A stretch of 64,000 nt of DNA from Rheinheimera riviphila. Its GTDB lineage: Bacteria; Pseudomonadota; Gammaproteobacteria; Enterobacterales; Alteromonadaceae. Position numbers and translations under genes: made by a program. Of this stretch, positions 63,351 through 64,000 are shown piece by piece (the first letter of the stretch is position 1; each line of letters starts with the position of its first letter). The notes beneath the pieces were generated by a model, which worked only from the letters and a program-made list of their open reading frames with translations, was not told the origin of the DNA and searched no databases. Location of the stretch: assembly GCF_004005945.1 (NCBI RefSeq), contig NZ_SACS01000009.1:103683-167682 (forward strand). The letters are read 5' to 3'.

Positions 63351-63746
63351 ATGATTAAAAACAACAACCTCATGTCAGTCGCAACGATGTCCAAAACCCT
63401 GGGTTTGATGCTGCTGGTAAGCTGCAGTAGCGCCAGCGCCATGCCACATGACGGCGTCAACCATGCGGCACATGCTGAGGTAGCACAAACAGCGAATGCA
63501 GCACAGCAAAAAACCACCGAACTCACCAAAGCAACGGTGCGTAAAATCGACCTGGCAGAAGGGAAAATCACCTTAAAACACGAGGCCATCCAAAATATCG
63601 GCATGCCAGCAATGACCATGGTGTTTAAAGTCGCTGATCCGGCAATGTTGCAAGGTATTGCCGTTGATGATGCAGTGCTGTTTGCTGCTGAAAAACAAGA
63701 TCGGAAGTTACTGATCACAGCACTTGAGAAACAACAAAAACCTTAA
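63351..63746 (+). CDS. CusF-like periplasmic copper-binding protein
   Basis: A 131-residue protein with a signal peptide (ending near SASA), a His-containing spacer (MPHDGVNHAAHAE) and a C-terminal CusF-type OB domain (about 58-128): VRKIDLAEGKITLKHEAI, then GMPAMTMVFKV, then LLITALEK. Compared with E. coli CusF (NWPEMTM), the His and both Met ligands are retained while the Trp that makes the cation-pi contact is replaced by Met. It would hand Cu(I) to an efflux system or to the oxidase encoded upstream. A terminator follows. Confidence 0.87.
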   Translation: MIKNNNLMSVATMSKTLGLMLLVSCSSASAMPHDGVNHAAHAEVAQTANAAQQKTTELTKATVRKIDLAEGKITLKHEAIQNIGMPAMTMVFKVADPAMLQGIAVDDAVLFAAEKQDRKLLITALEKQQKP

Positions 63747-63792
63747 TTTTCTGGTTCTGAAAACGTACTTGTCTTGATCTGGAAATTAGATG

Positions 63793-63829
63793 AAACTGGC
63801 TAAAAATTTAAAAAAATTAGCCAGTTTTT
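63793..63829 (+). terminator. Intrinsic terminator of the copper operon
   Basis: AAACTGGCTAA (63793-63803) and TTAGCCAGTTT (63817-63827) form a perfect 11-bp stem with a 13-nt A/T-rich loop and a T-rich end, 47 bp after the CusF-like gene. Confidence 0.85.
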
Positions 63830-63859
63830 ATAAACTTGTGCATCAATTCTGATAATTTC

Positions 63860-63900
63860 AAGTATAGAGGCAGGAGTATGTAAAATTTTCTGTGTAAGTG
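63860..63900. mobile_element. Probable terminal region of an IS256-family insertion sequence
   Basis: The segment around GTAAAATTTTCTGTGTAAG, between the copper-operon terminator and the truncated transposase, looks like an IS256-type end (ACACAGAAAATTTTAC on the other strand). The matching end lies outside the window, so neither the exact border nor a target duplication can be determined. Confidence 0.45.
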
Positions 63901-63908
63901 GCTGTTTA

Positions 63909-64000
63909 TCATAGCGATACACGGTCACCGTACATGATAATGAACTGATTCATCGCCGGTTTCCAGTCCCTAAGTGGCATTGTCCACTTCTTCGCAATTT
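63909..64000 (-). CDS. IS256-family transposase, C-terminal end (runs off window)
   Basis: The last 29 codons are visible, reading leftward into a TGA at 63909-63911. The peptide contains KKWTMPLRDWKPAMNQF and ends YGDRVSL, the typical C-terminus of IS256 (mutator) transposases, WTMPIxxWxxALNxFxIxFxxR. The remainder lies beyond the window. About 20-50 bp to the left the sequence GTAAAATTTTCTGTGTAA resembles the terminal inverted repeat of such elements, so the IS border is probably near 63860-63900. Confidence 0.7.
   Translation of the reverse strand, partial: IAKKWTMPLRDWKPAMNQFIIMYGDRVSL

Overview
The window reads as a contiguous stretch of chromosome from a free-living gammaproteobacterium. 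Protein likeness to E. coli, together with the gene order ubiG / gyrA-serC-aroA-cmk-rpsA-ihfB-lapA-lapB-pyrF, the ybfF / seqA-pgm pair and the nrdA-nrdB-yfaE block, points to the Alteromonadales/Chromatiales side of the class. A Rheinheimera-like genus is my best guess, but this is an inference from memory and not a search. No rRNA, tRNA, CRISPR array, prophage or complete insertion sequence was found.

Layout. 1-5.7 kb: the ybfF esterase (cut by the window edge), seqA, and the glycogen genes pgm and glgP. 5.7-17.3 kb: mixed housekeeping genes (a Bcr/CflA efflux pump, an orphan periplasmic binding protein, ydiJ, a VOC protein, a zinc-type TonB receptor behind a Zur-like operator, a LysE exporter, yaeQ, trhO). 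17.5-29.7 kb: a chemosensory block. A plus-strand set (cheY-like, MCP, cheD) meets a nine-gene minus-strand operon (MCP-like, cheY, STAS, cheA, cheW, MCP, cheR, cheB, and a receiver-EAL protein). No flagellar genes and no cheZ lie in the window. CheA carries a tandem repeat resembling the c-di-GMP-binding MshEN module, and the operon ends with a c-di-GMP phosphodiesterase, so a link between array signalling and c-di-GMP is the most interesting hypothesis here. 30-31.3 kb: cytochrome b561 plus YceI. 31.4-35.4 kb: class Ia ribonucleotide reductase with its ferredoxin and a pair of NrdR-like boxes exactly 31 bp apart. 35.6-47.8 kb: the conserved housekeeping core listed above.

47.9-55.8 kb is a cell-wall peptide cluster: AmiD amidase, PxpB and PxpC, a DacB-type DD-peptidase, an L,D-transpeptidase-like lipoprotein, an NlpC/P60 lipoprotein and an L-Ala-D/L-Glu epimerase. 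It looks suited to cutting murein peptides and metabolising their glutamate. After a PEP-CTERM-like trypsin-family protease come feoAB behind a Fur-like operator, and then a copper operon (59.4-63.7 kb) with two unrecognised secreted His/Cys-rich proteins, a TolC-type outer-membrane channel, a Tat-exported multicopper oxidase and a CusF-like chaperone. The right edge runs into the 3' end of an IS256-family transposase.

Three dispersed repeats of 126, 141 and 126 bp match the ERIC element in length, terminal sequence and central core. One of them sits inside the cheA-cheW transcript. Metal and nucleotide regulation can be read directly from operator-like palindromes (Zur, Fur, NrdR), and several uncharacterised palindromes and hairpins are reported separately.
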